Source of the DNA: Bacteroidaceae bacterium
GTDB taxonomy: Bacteria; Bacteroidota; Bacteroidia; Bacteroidales; Bacteroidaceae
DNA length: 50,980 bases
NCBI GenBank assembly: GCA_900752815.1
Contig: CAADWS010000053.1
Coordinates: forward strand, 1-50,980
Reading direction: 5' to 3'
This document shows, one piece after another, positions 42,286-50,644 of this stretch (its first letter is position 1; every line of letters starts with the position of its first letter). The position numbers and the translations under genes are program-made. Under the pieces are notes generated by a model that was not told where the DNA came from, made no database searches, and saw only the letters and a list, made by a program, of their open reading frames with translations.

Positions 42286-42696
42286 TCAGTCGAGATAATG
42301 CGACAAATAATAAAGGTCGTCGTCGTAATAGGACCGGGTTTCCTTCAGCCAGTGCGAGCAGTCGGCCTGTGGAGCCACTTTCCTCATTTCCTCTACGAAG
42401 CGACGTGCGGCTGTCTGTGCCGTATGCCTGTTTTGCATGCTCAGTCGGCGGTAGTCCTCCTCAATGGCAAGTTCGCGTGCCTGCCGGAACAGACTGGCCG
42501 CTTTGCCCGGGTAGTTGCAGCGGCTGCAGGTTTCAGCCAGAATCATGATGCGGTTGAGCAGCGCAGGTACATTTCGGTCGCAGGTGGCATCCCGTTCACA
42601 TGCCTCTGCCTGATGCTGCAGCAGGCGTGCGTCTGCAAACGTAAGTCCTTTGCGAGTGGCTGTGGCCACCCGTTTATACCCTTTTCTCTTTTTCAT
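42286..42696 (-). CDS. Small helical protein of unknown function
   Basis: From ATG 42696 the product has 136 residues: a basic start (MKKRKGYKRVATATRKGLTF), then mostly helix, with Cys-containing stretches (ACERDATCDRN and ETCSRCNY) and an acidic/aromatic end (YYDDDLYYLSHYLD). The helices LFRQARELAIEEDYRRLS look tetratricopeptide-like but no full repeat is visible. No signal peptide or membrane segment. I do not recognise a named family; coding sense is supported by regular codon use and by a consensus promoter (42958-42989) about 260 bp upstream on the same strand. A frame extension to 42795 lies across a terminator-like hairpin and is not used. Confidence 0.65.
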   Translation of the reverse strand: MKKRKGYKRVATATRKGLTFADARLLQHQAEACERDATCDRNVPALLNRIMILAETCSRCNYPGKAASLFRQARELAIEEDYRRLSMQNRHTAQTAARRFVEEMRKVAPQADCSHWLKETRSYYDDDLYYLSHYLD

Positions 42697-42780
42697 AACA
42701 GTAACATTAAGTGATGGAACGCATTTTTTGTAAAGTGGCGTGTTCTGTTCCTGCTGCCGGCAGTCCTGTGGAACCATGCG

Positions 42781-42836
42781 GAGAAAAGAACACAACCATC
42801 CCCTTCCCGGTTTCCCGGTATGGAGGATGGTTGTGT
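42781..42836 (-). terminator. Terminator-like hairpin within the 5' leader
   Basis: ACACAACCATCC (42790-42801) pairs with GGATGGTTGTGT (42825-42836); on the minus strand it is followed by TTCTTTTCTC (complement of 42780-42789). It stands about 120 bp downstream of the promoter at 42958 and about 85 bp before the ATG at 42696, a position suited to attenuation. Confidence 0.6.
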
Positions 42837-42957
42837 ATGTTATGTTACTGAATAAATGGCGTGACAGCCATCTTGCTGTCAGTCCGCGGTTACGTTGCTT
42901 CTGCTTTCATGGGGGGTATCAAGAGCGAAAGGGTTGTTTTCTGTCGTGTTCCGAAGG

Positions 42958-42989
42958 CAAAGATAAGGTTTCTTGCGCTTATCAGCAAA
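42958..42989 (-). promoter_or_regulatory. Consensus minus-strand promoter with a long leader
   Basis: On the minus strand, TTTG (complement of 42986-42989), a 20-bp spacer and TATCTTTG (complement of 42958-42965). It drives the small-protein gene at 42286-42696 or a separate short RNA ending at about 42781. Confidence 0.75.
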
Positions 42990-43098
42990 ACTTGAGGCAC
43001 GTTTTCGCTGTTCGGATGCTTCGGTGTTGGCCCACTGGCGGCGTCGGCCGGGCAGAGGCGGAAAGGATGCTCTGCGGGTGCTGCCGTCGGGGCATTGC

Positions 43099-43611
43099 TT
43101 AGCGTTCGTACACGGCGGCGATTTCCAGAGCGTAGATGCGGTGCAGTGAACCTCCGGGCTGATTGCCATACCAGCGCTCCAGCAGCGTCTTGTCTACGAA
43201 GTTTTCGGGCGTCATGTCCGTATGGAATAGTTTCCGCCCTTCTATGGTGAGCCGCGCCTGCTCGAAAGTGATGTTTCCGTTTTCTGTGCACACGGGGGTC
43301 AGTCCGCTGAGCCCCACCTTGTCGCAGTCGCGTCCGGATTTGCTGCCGCAGATGCTGTGCACTTGTCGGTTTTCGTTCCCAAGGAAGGCGAGTGTGACCT
43401 GTTCCTGGTTTTCAATAAACTCGTAGGTGTAGCGCTCGGGCCGCACAAAGATGAAAGCTACGGGGCGGTTCCAAAGATAGCCGATGCCGCCCCAGGAGGC
43501 GGTCATGGTGTTGAATTTTTCGGGCGTTCCGGCTGTAATGAGCATCCATTCCTTGCCTATAAGTTCGAATGCATTCTCGGCAGCTAGCCGTTCGATATTT
43601 GACTTTTTCAT
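43099..43611 (-). CDS. Flavin reductase-like family protein
   Basis: From ATG 43611 the product has 170 residues and matches the flavin-reductase-like, FMN-binding split-barrel family (PF01613): LITAGTPEKFNTMTASWGGIGYLWNRPVAFIFVRPERYT is the flavin-binding part (about 24-63), and HSICGSKSGRD the second conserved segment. Such proteins bind FMN or FAD and reduce it or transfer electrons in the cytoplasm; the substrate is unknown. The upstream frame extension to 43668 covers the -7 box at 43646-43653 and is not used. It is divergently transcribed from ilvE, 184 bp apart, with a promoter box for each. Confidence 0.85.
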   Translation of the reverse strand: MKKSNIERLAAENAFELIGKEWMLITAGTPEKFNTMTASWGGIGYLWNRPVAFIFVRPERYTYEFIENQEQVTLAFLGNENRQVHSICGSKSGRDCDKVGLSGLTPVCTENGNITFEQARLTIEGRKLFHTDMTPENFVDKTLLERWYGNQPGGSLHRIYALEIAAVYER

Positions 43612-43645
43612 GAGCAGTATGGTCTTTTGAAAAACAAATTGCAGG

Positions 43646-43653
43646 CAAAAATA
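43646..43653 (-). promoter_or_regulatory. Promoter -7 box for the flavin reductase-like gene
   Basis: The minus-strand box is TATTTTTG, 34 bp upstream of ATG 43611. No clear -33 TTTG is seen at the usual distance. Confidence 0.55.
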
Positions 43654-43748
43654 CGTTGTTTTTGTCATTTTGCTGCCCGGATGTCATATATTTAACATTC
43701 TTGCAAAAAATGAAGTGAGCAGTCGGGCATCGAATCATAGAAAATGCC

Positions 43749-43756
43749 TATATTTG
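43749..43756 (+). promoter_or_regulatory. Promoter -7 box for ilvE
   Basis: TATATTTG matches TAnnTTTG, 39 bp upstream of the ATG. The -33 region lacks a clear TTTG. Confidence 0.6.
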
Positions 43757-43795
43757 TGCCGAATATGATTATGACAAGAAAACAATTCTTTAAAT

Positions 43796-44821
43796 ATGGA
43801 AAAGATTGATTGGGCAAATCTGTCCTTCGGCTATATGCCTACCGACTATAACGTCCGTTGTTACTATCGCGACGGCAAGTGGGGAGAAATCGAGGTAAGT
43901 TCTTCTGAAACCATCAACCTGCACATGGCAGCGACTTCACTGCACTACGGGCAGGAAGCATTCGAGGGACTTAAGGCATTCCGTTGTCCCGACGGCAACG
44001 TGCGGATTTTTCGTATGGAGGAGAATGCTGCACGTTTGCAGCGTACCTGCCGTGGCATCCTGATGCCGGAACTTCCTACCGAACTGTTTTGTTCCATGGT
44101 GGAGCGGGTGGTCCGTCTGAATGCCCGTTTCATTCCTCCTTATGAGAGCGGAGCTTCGCTGTATATCCGTCCGCTGCTCATTGGAACCGGAGCGCAGGTG
44201 GGTGTGCATCCGGCCGATGAATATCTGTTCATGATATTCGTAACTCCCGTAGGCCCGTATTTCAAGGGAGGCTTCTCCACGAATAACTATGTGATTATTC
44301 GCGAATTTGACCGTGCAGCTCCGTTGGGTACCGGAACTTTCAAGGTGGGCGGTAACTATGCGGCCAGTCTGCGGGCAAACAAAATGGCTCACGACGCAGG
44401 TTATTCCTGCGAGTTTTATCTGGATGCCAAGGAGAAAAAGTATATTGACGAGTGTGGTGCTGCCAACTTCTTCGGCATCAAGGACAATACGTATGTGACT
44501 CCCAAGTCAACTTCCATTCTTCCGTCCATCACCAACCGCAGCTTGCAGCAGCTGGCCGAGGATTTGGGTATGAAGGTAGAATGCCGGCAGATTCCGGAAG
44601 AGGAGTTGGAGACCTTCGAGGAGGCAGGTGCCTGCGGAACGGCGGCCGTTATCAGTCCAATAGGCGCAATTGACGATTTGGAGAACAAGCGCAGCTATGT
44701 CATATCCAAGGACGGTAAGCCGGGCCCCAAATCAACGGCACTGTACAACAAGTTGCGTAACATCCAGTATGGCATAGAGCCCGATGTTCACGGTTGGGTG
44801 ACGGTGCTGGAAAATATCTGA
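43796..44821 (+). CDS. ilvE: Branched-chain amino acid aminotransferase
   Basis: This 341-residue class IV PLP enzyme interconverts Leu, Ile and Val with their 2-oxo acids, using glutamate/2-oxoglutarate. The PLP Lys is Lys183 in FKVGGNYAASL. Other family marks are SLHYGQEAFEGLKAFR (about 50-65), LYIRPLLIGTG and the cofactor-binding CGAANFFGI with the later GACGTAAVISPIG. The length and motifs are those of the longer BCAT group (IlvE of about 340-360 residues) shared by many Bacteroidetes and eukaryotes. It is a single-gene transcript with its own promoter box. Confidence 0.95.
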   Translation: MEKIDWANLSFGYMPTDYNVRCYYRDGKWGEIEVSSSETINLHMAATSLHYGQEAFEGLKAFRCPDGNVRIFRMEENAARLQRTCRGILMPELPTELFCSMVERVVRLNARFIPPYESGASLYIRPLLIGTGAQVGVHPADEYLFMIFVTPVGPYFKGGFSTNNYVIIREFDRAAPLGTGTFKVGGNYAASLRANKMAHDAGYSCEFYLDAKEKKYIDECGAANFFGIKDNTYVTPKSTSILPSITNRSLQQLAEDLGMKVECRQIPEEELETFEEAGACGTAAVISPIGAIDDLENKRSYVISKDGKPGPKSTALYNKLRNIQYGIEPDVHGWVTVLENI

Positions 44822-44968
44822 GTTCGGGCTTCGCCGCGGCTGTTGTCTTCTTCAGCAGCCTGCAGGCAAGCAAGCCTATTTTGAGGGCAGGGAGCGGCAT
44901 TCGGGTTGCGACCTGCCCGTTTGAGGGTTGAAACATAATAATCACAGACTAAAACAGATAAATTAAGC

Positions 44969-45859
44969 ATGAAGAAGAATCTTCGAACTCTTTTGGGAGT
45001 CGTGTTTCTGCTGACAGCGGTTTCGGCACCTGTAGGCTGCCAGTCGGAAGCCGAACAGAAATTGGAAGAAAAGGAAAAGGAACTGGCAGAGTTGCGGCAG
45101 CTTGCGGAAATGGACCGTCGCGAGATGGAAAATGAATACGCACAGTTTGCCGCGCAGTACAATGAAATGAAAAAAGGAATCCGCGACGATTCCCTTCTTG
45201 CCCGTTTGGATGCCGAACAGCGCCGGGCCGAATCCTTGATGAAGGAATTGAAGGAACTGAAGAACAGCAGTGCATCGGAAATCTTGCGTTTAAAGCGCGA
45301 ACTCGAAACCGTGCGTGCGGTTCTCCGCGATTACATTCGTCAGGTCGATTCTCTCCAGCAGCTCAACCAGCAGCTCATCGGCGAGCGTGACGAGGCTCTG
45401 GCTGAAGCACAGCGGCGTAAGGAAGAAAACAATACCATCAGCGAGCGGAATGCCGATTTGACGGAACAGGTGGCGATTGCAGCGCAGTTGAATGCTACCA
45501 ACATCAAGCTTTCAGCTCTCAAGAAAAACGGGAAAAATGCCCGTCGCTGCAAGGATATTACCAACTTTGCCGTAGATTTTACTGTCAGTCGGAACGTGAC
45601 GGCCGAATCGGGTAACCGTACGGTTTATGTGCGCCTGATGAAGCCCAACCGCGAATTGGCAGCCCCCTCGGGCAAGTTCCATTACCAGGACCGTGATATC
45701 GACTATTCGGCTTCGAAAGTCATTGAATATACCGGTCAGGAGCAGAACGTGCGTGTGTACATCCCGGTTTCGGAATTTCTCAGCAAGGGAGAATATACGG
45801 TGCACATCTTCATTGATGGTCAGATGATTGGTTCTGGCGCTATGTCGATGTCACGGTAA
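44969..45859 (+). CDS. Coiled-coil lipoprotein of unknown function
   Basis: The 296 residues open with a lipoprotein-type signal (MKKNLRTLLGVVFLLTAVSA, Cys24 in APVGCQSE, a near-lipobox). A long coiled coil follows from about 27 to 190 (many Glu, Leu, Lys and Arg in heptads), and a C-terminal beta-rich domain of about 100 residues (FAVDFTVSRNVTAESGNRTVYVRLMKP and VIEYTGQEQNVRVYIPV). It should be anchored in the envelope with a rod-like stalk. The family name is not known to me, but the same layout occurs in other Bacteroidales lipoproteins. The coding start follows a 147-bp gap after ilvE; a terminator lies 50 bp after its end. Confidence 0.78.
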   Translation: MKKNLRTLLGVVFLLTAVSAPVGCQSEAEQKLEEKEKELAELRQLAEMDRREMENEYAQFAAQYNEMKKGIRDDSLLARLDAEQRRAESLMKELKELKNSSASEILRLKRELETVRAVLRDYIRQVDSLQQLNQQLIGERDEALAEAQRRKEENNTISERNADLTEQVAIAAQLNATNIKLSALKKNGKNARRCKDITNFAVDFTVSRNVTAESGNRTVYVRLMKPNRELAAPSGKFHYQDRDIDYSASKVIEYTGQEQNVRVYIPVSEFLSKGEYTVHIFIDGQMIGSGAMSMSR

Positions 45860-45909
45860 ACTTATTTTATCTTCTTCTCTGCTTTCAGAAGTCGGAGAAG
45901 CGAACTTAT

Positions 45910-45959
45910 AAAGCGGAGCGGCCTTTTTGACTTTTTGTTCTATCTGGCTGCTCCGTTTT
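45910..45959 (+). terminator. Terminator after the coiled-coil lipoprotein gene
   Basis: AAAGCGGAGCGGCC (45910-45923) pairs with GGCTGCTCCGTTTT (45946-45959), two G-U pairs, 22-nt loop. The right arm ends in TTTT and the loop itself is T-rich. Confidence 0.7.
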
Positions 45960-46045
45960 ATGAAAAAACGGTATCCTGCCCGCTGGAATGTTGGGGCATG
46001 ACGCTATCTTAAGAATAACCTTTAATCCACATATAAACATCATTT

Positions 46046-48409
46046 ATGAAAATCAAAAACAAACTATTGCTGGTTGCGGTGCTTTGGGGATTTGTGCTTT
46101 CTTCCTTTGCCAAAGATTTCCGCATTGAGGGATCACAATTCTTGTTGGACGGCAAGCCGATTCAGCTTATCTGTGGCGAAATGCACTATCCACGTGTAGC
46201 GCAGGAATATTGGCGCGACCGGATTCGCAGGGCTAAGGCTATGGGTATCAACACAATTTCCACGTATGTGTTCTGGAATATCCACGAGCGTCGGCCGGGC
46301 GTATTCGATTTTGAAGGACAGGCCGACCTTCGCAAGTTCATACGGATTGCGGGTGAGGAAGGCATGCACGTCGTGCTTCGTCCCGGTCCCTATGTATGCG
46401 CGGAATGGGATTTCGGCGGATATCCGTATTGGTTACAGAAAAATCCGCAGATGGTATGGCGCAGCAACGATGCCGCCTTTCTGGAAGCCTGCGAGCGTTA
46501 CATTATGCGTTTGGGAAAGGAACTTGCCGACTTGACGGTGACCAAGGGTGGTCCGATATTGTTGGTACAGGTGGAGAATGAGTATGGTTCCTACAGCAAC
46601 GACCGCGTATATCTCGGAAAGTTGCGTGATTTCATCGTCAAAGCCGGTTTCGACGTACCGCTGATAACTTGTGACGGAGCAGGGCAAATGCCTAACGGAT
46701 ACTTGGAAGGAACACTTCCGACAGTCAATGGTGCCGTAGGCAGTGACATCATGAAGGCCATTGACCGCTTCCATCCTGGTGGCCCTTATTTCGTAGCGGA
46801 ATTTTATCCTGCATGGTTTGATGTTTGGGGTAAGCGTCATTCACGCCGCGATTTCCGTTCTCCTGCCAGCCAGCTGGACTGGATGCTGGAGCACAATGTA
46901 TCTGTCAGTATGTATATGTTCCATGGCGGAACCAACTTTTCCTATACCAATGGCGCCAATACGGCCTACGGCTACGAGCCGCAGCCCACAAGCTATGACT
47001 ATGATGCGCCTTTGGGTGAGTATGGCAACATTACGCCCAAATACATGGCCTTCCGTGAAGTCATACAGAAGCATCTGCCGGCCGGCGTACGGCTGCCCGA
47101 CGTTCCGGCAGAAAATCCGATTGCTACGTTCGCGCCGGTAAGGCTGACGGAAAAGGCTCCGTTGGCGGCGGCTTTTGCCAACCGTATATCATCGCCCGTT
47201 CCGCTGACAATGGAGGACGTAGACATGGACTTCGGTTATATTCATTATGAGACGACAGTGCCGCAGGCTGTTGAAGGAAAATTGGTTGTCAGAGAACTGC
47301 GTGACTATGCCGTAGTGCTGGTCAACGGCCGCAAGGTAGGTGCCCTCGATCGCCGGCACCGGCAGAACAAACTGGACGTGAAGGTTCCTGCAGGGGCTAA
47401 ACTGGAAATTCTGGTGGAGAATGTCGGCCGTGTCAACTATGGGGCCGATTTGCTGAATAACCGGAAAGGCATCACGGAAAAAGTGACACTGGCCGGAAAG
47501 GAACTGAAAAACTGGACCGTCACTCCATTGCCGCTCTATAATCTGACGCATGAGGTTGACATTGATAATTATCCTATTGACTACAAGAAGTTCAAGAGGG
47601 CCTTCGAGGACGAAAATGCGGTACCACAAGGCGAAGAGGCTCCCTGTTTCCTGCGAGGAACGTTCCGTTTGGAGCAGCAGGGCGATGTGTTCCTGGATAT
47701 GCGCGGATGGAACAAGGGTGCCGTTTGGGTGAACGGGCACAGCATCGGAAAATACTGGGATGTGGGTCCGCAGCACACCCTTTATGTGCCGGGACCATGG
47801 GTGAAGAAAGGCAAGAATGAAATTATGATTTTTGTGATGGAGGGCAACGGACAGCGCGAAATCGCCGGACTGGAACGTCCGATACTCGATTCGTTGGGAG
47901 TGGACCGTCTGCTGGCACAGAAAGTGGAGCGGCCGAAGTTGGGGCATCCTGTCATTGATGCGGGTGACCGTATTCTGACCGGTGAATTGAAGCGGGTGGA
48001 AGGTGACCAGACTTTCCGCTTCGAAAATCCAACGACACTGCGCCATCTGTGTCTGGAAATAACATCGGGATACAGCGAGGAACTTTCTTGCCTGAGCGAA
48101 CTGACGTTGCTGGACGAGCAGGGACAACCGTTGCCGAAGGATGCATGGTCGGTTGCCTACGTAAGCACGGAAGAGGTGCAGGAAGGTCCGGCTGAAAACC
48201 TCTTTGACGACGACCGACGCAGCTATTGGCATTCACAGTGGCAGCAAGGTTCGGTGGCTTATCCGCATCGTGTCATCATTGATTTGGGAGAAATTACAAC
48301 GGTCAGCGGCATTGTGCTGCGCCAGCGCAGTGCAACGATGCCTGCTGCGGTGAAGGGATTCTCGATTTACGGACGTCCGCAGTTCTTCCTTTTCGAGAGT
48401 GAGAAATGA
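46046..48409 (+). CDS. Glycoside hydrolase family 35 beta-galactosidase
   Basis: The 787 residues have a signal peptide (about 1-22, LSSFAK) and the GH35 barrel (about 25-340): FLLDGKPIQLICGEMHYPR, RPGPYVCAEWDFGG, acid/base Glu179 in QVENEYGSY and nucleophile Glu252 in VAEFYPAWFD. Beta-sandwich domains follow (about 380-600, including WNKGAVWVNGHSIGKYW) and a C-terminal discoidin-like F5/8 domain (about 640-785). The enzyme would remove beta-linked galactose from glycans at the surface or in the periplasm. It has no SusC/D partner here. A terminator upstream (45910-45959) makes it a separate transcript, and the M3 peptidase gene follows after 135 bp in the same direction. Confidence 0.93.
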   Translation: MKIKNKLLLVAVLWGFVLSSFAKDFRIEGSQFLLDGKPIQLICGEMHYPRVAQEYWRDRIRRAKAMGINTISTYVFWNIHERRPGVFDFEGQADLRKFIRIAGEEGMHVVLRPGPYVCAEWDFGGYPYWLQKNPQMVWRSNDAAFLEACERYIMRLGKELADLTVTKGGPILLVQVENEYGSYSNDRVYLGKLRDFIVKAGFDVPLITCDGAGQMPNGYLEGTLPTVNGAVGSDIMKAIDRFHPGGPYFVAEFYPAWFDVWGKRHSRRDFRSPASQLDWMLEHNVSVSMYMFHGGTNFSYTNGANTAYGYEPQPTSYDYDAPLGEYGNITPKYMAFREVIQKHLPAGVRLPDVPAENPIATFAPVRLTEKAPLAAAFANRISSPVPLTMEDVDMDFGYIHYETTVPQAVEGKLVVRELRDYAVVLVNGRKVGALDRRHRQNKLDVKVPAGAKLEILVENVGRVNYGADLLNNRKGITEKVTLAGKELKNWTVTPLPLYNLTHEVDIDNYPIDYKKFKRAFEDENAVPQGEEAPCFLRGTFRLEQQGDVFLDMRGWNKGAVWVNGHSIGKYWDVGPQHTLYVPGPWVKKGKNEIMIFVMEGNGQREIAGLERPILDSLGVDRLLAQKVERPKLGHPVIDAGDRILTGELKRVEGDQTFRFENPTTLRHLCLEITSGYSEELSCLSELTLLDEQGQPLPKDAWSVAYVSTEEVQEGPAENLFDDDRRSYWHSQWQQGSVAYPHRVIIDLGEITTVSGIVLRQRSATMPAAVKGFSIYGRPQFFLFESEK

Positions 48410-48544
48410 TGGCGCTGCAAGCTGTTCGCCTCAATATCCGGAAGGGAATGCAGAATGGCTGCCTTGCCGGCGTGAGCGGAGGCGGACTCCGATGTGCTAT
48501 TGCTATAAACAATCAAAACTACAAACGAATAAAGCAACATGACG

Positions 48545-50644
48545 ATGAAGAAAAATCTGATGGGAATGGCATTGATAGCCATGACAGCCTGCACTTCGCA
48601 GCCCGATAATCCGGTGCTGTCCGAGTCGCAATTGCCCTTTGGCGCTCCTGAGTTTTCCAAGTATTCTTCGGCCGACTATCTTCCGGCGTTTCAGGAAGGC
48701 TTCGCGGAGCAGCGGCGCGAAATCGACGAGATTGCGAACAATCCGGAGAAGCCAACTTTCGATAACACCATAGCTGCGCTGGAACGGAGCGGCAGGAAAC
48801 TCAGCCGGGTGTCGGGCGTGTTCTTCAACCTGAACGAGACGGATGCCGATTCTGTCATGCGGGAAACGGAGAAGACCGTATCACCGCTCTTTACCGAGCA
48901 AAGTGCCTACATGACGATGAATGAAAAACTGTTTGAGCGCATCAAGTTGTTGCATGACAGTGTGTCGCAATTACAGCTTACCCGCGAACAGGAAATGGCA
49001 CTGGACAAATATTACCGGATGTTTGTCAACGGTGGCGCCTTGCTCGATGCGGCCAAAAAGGAGGAACTCAAGGAGATAGACAAACAGCTCTCGCTGGCCA
49101 GCATCGAGTTTGCGGAGAACGCTCTGGCTGAAAACAATGCCTTTTGCCTGGAGGTGACCGATGAGGCCGACCTGGCCGGTTTGCCCGAATCGGCACGTGC
49201 GGCAGCCGCAGAGGCGGCCAAGGCTGCGGGCAAGCAGGGATGGATTTTCACGCTGGACAAGCCGAGTTTCATCCCCTTCATGCAGTATGCCGACAACCGT
49301 GAGTTGCGCAAGCGTCTGTATCTGGGTTACATCAATCGCGGAGACAATGGAAATGCCAACGACAACAAGGAAGTGATTGCCCGTATTCTGCGTCTGCGCC
49401 AGCAGAAGGCACGTCTTTTCGGCTACCGTAATTTCGCGGAGTTCCAGTTGGCCGACAAGATGGCCGAGACGCCCGAAAAGGCATATGGCCTGCTGATGGA
49501 CATCTGGAAGGCTGCTCTCCCCAAAGCCAAGGAGGAGGCGGCAGAGTTGCAGCAGCTCATCCGTGCGGAGGGTAAGGATTTCCAGCTTGAGGCCTGGGAC
49601 TGGTGGTACTATACGGAAAAATTGCGTCAGCAGAAGTATGCGCTCGCCGAGAATGAGCTGAAGCCTTATTTCTCTCTGGAAAACGTTCGGAAGGGTGCCT
49701 TCGATGTGGCAGGCAAGCTTTTTGGCGTATATTTCCGCCCGGTAGAAGGGATTGATGTTTACCATCCGGAAGTGGAGACGTTCGAGGTACTTGATAGCGA
49801 CAGCTCGCATCTCGGCCTTTACTATGTGGATTATTTCCCCCGTGCCACCAAGCGGGCCGGTGCCTGGATGAACAATATCGTTGAGGCCTACAGCGTTGAC
49901 GGTGAAAATATCCGTCCGATGATTGTGAATGTTTGCAACTTCACCCGTCCTTCAGGCGATGTGCCGGCTTTGCTGAACATCGATGAGACGCGTACCCTGT
50001 TCCATGAGTTCGGACATGCTCTGCACGGATTCCTCACCCGTGTGGCCTTGCCGTCGGTAGGCGGAACGAACGTGGCACGCGACTTCGTGGAATTGCCTTC
50101 GCAGATTATGGAACATTGGGCCGTTGAACCCGAAGTGATGAAAAGCTATGCGCGTCACTATCAGACTGGCGAACCTATCCCCGATGAGCTGATTGAGAAG
50201 ATGCAGGCTACGGCTACGTTCAACACCGGATTCATGACAACGGAACTTGTGGCAGCCGCTTTGTTGGACATGGAATTGCACATGCAGGACAACTACGACA
50301 ATTTTGATGTCAATGCTTTTGAAAAGGCGGTTGCCGACAAAATCGGACTGATTCCGCAGATTGCTTACCGCTATCGTGCGCCTTATTTTACCCACATTTT
50401 CAGCGGTGGGTATGCCGTGGGCTATTACAGCTATCTGTGGGCGGAAGTGCTCGATGCCGATGCTTACGAGTTGTTTGTGGAGAAAGGCATCTTTGATGAA
50501 GCAACCGGTCGCAGCTTCCGGAAGAATATTCTGGAAATGGGTGGCAGTGAGTCGCCGATGGAACTCTACAAGCGTTTCCGCGGTTCAGAGCCCAATGTGG
50601 AGGCGTTGCTTCGCGGCCGCGGTCTGTCTGCCCGCCAGATTTGA
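48545..50644 (+). CDS. M3 family peptidyl-dipeptidase (Dcp-like) lipoprotein
   Basis: The 699 residues begin with a lipoprotein signal (LMGMALIAMTAC, Cys18), so the enzyme is envelope-bound. The zinc site is complete: HEFGH (His487, Glu488, His491) plus Glu516 in FVELPSQIMEHW. The fold is helical (thimet-oligopeptidase type), and length and C-terminal FSGGYAVGYYSYLWAEVLDADAY match bacterial Dcp. It cuts dipeptides from peptide C-termini, complementing the S46 dipeptidyl peptidase upstream in the window. The start at 48545 (MKKN) is preferred over ATG 48539 (two residues longer) because it gives a compact signal. It may be co-transcribed with the GH35 gene. Repeat cluster F follows. Confidence 0.93.
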   Translation: MKKNLMGMALIAMTACTSQPDNPVLSESQLPFGAPEFSKYSSADYLPAFQEGFAEQRREIDEIANNPEKPTFDNTIAALERSGRKLSRVSGVFFNLNETDADSVMRETEKTVSPLFTEQSAYMTMNEKLFERIKLLHDSVSQLQLTREQEMALDKYYRMFVNGGALLDAAKKEELKEIDKQLSLASIEFAENALAENNAFCLEVTDEADLAGLPESARAAAAEAAKAAGKQGWIFTLDKPSFIPFMQYADNRELRKRLYLGYINRGDNGNANDNKEVIARILRLRQQKARLFGYRNFAEFQLADKMAETPEKAYGLLMDIWKAALPKAKEEAAELQQLIRAEGKDFQLEAWDWWYYTEKLRQQKYALAENELKPYFSLENVRKGAFDVAGKLFGVYFRPVEGIDVYHPEVETFEVLDSDSSHLGLYYVDYFPRATKRAGAWMNNIVEAYSVDGENIRPMIVNVCNFTRPSGDVPALLNIDETRTLFHEFGHALHGFLTRVALPSVGGTNVARDFVELPSQIMEHWAVEPEVMKSYARHYQTGEPIPDELIEKMQATATFNTGFMTTELVAAALLDMELHMQDNYDNFDVNAFEKAVADKIGLIPQIAYRYRAPYFTHIFSGGYAVGYYSYLWAEVLDADAYELFVEKGIFDEATGRSFRKNILEMGGSESPMELYKRFRGSEPNVEALLRGRGLSARQI

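Larger units (their letters stand above)
42697..43098. other. Leader region of the minus-strand small-protein gene
   Basis: No gene-like frame is seen in these 402 bp. On the minus strand they contain a consensus promoter (42958-42989), a short hairpin (TGACAGC/GCTGTCA, about 42863-42882) and a terminator-like hairpin (42781-42836) located between that promoter and the ATG at 42696. The arrangement fits an attenuated leader or a short RNA of about 170 nt. Confidence 0.5.

Noticed and set aside
47189..48232. 347-codon minus-strand frame opposite the GH35 gene
   Set aside because: Antisense shadow of the GH35 C-terminal domains.
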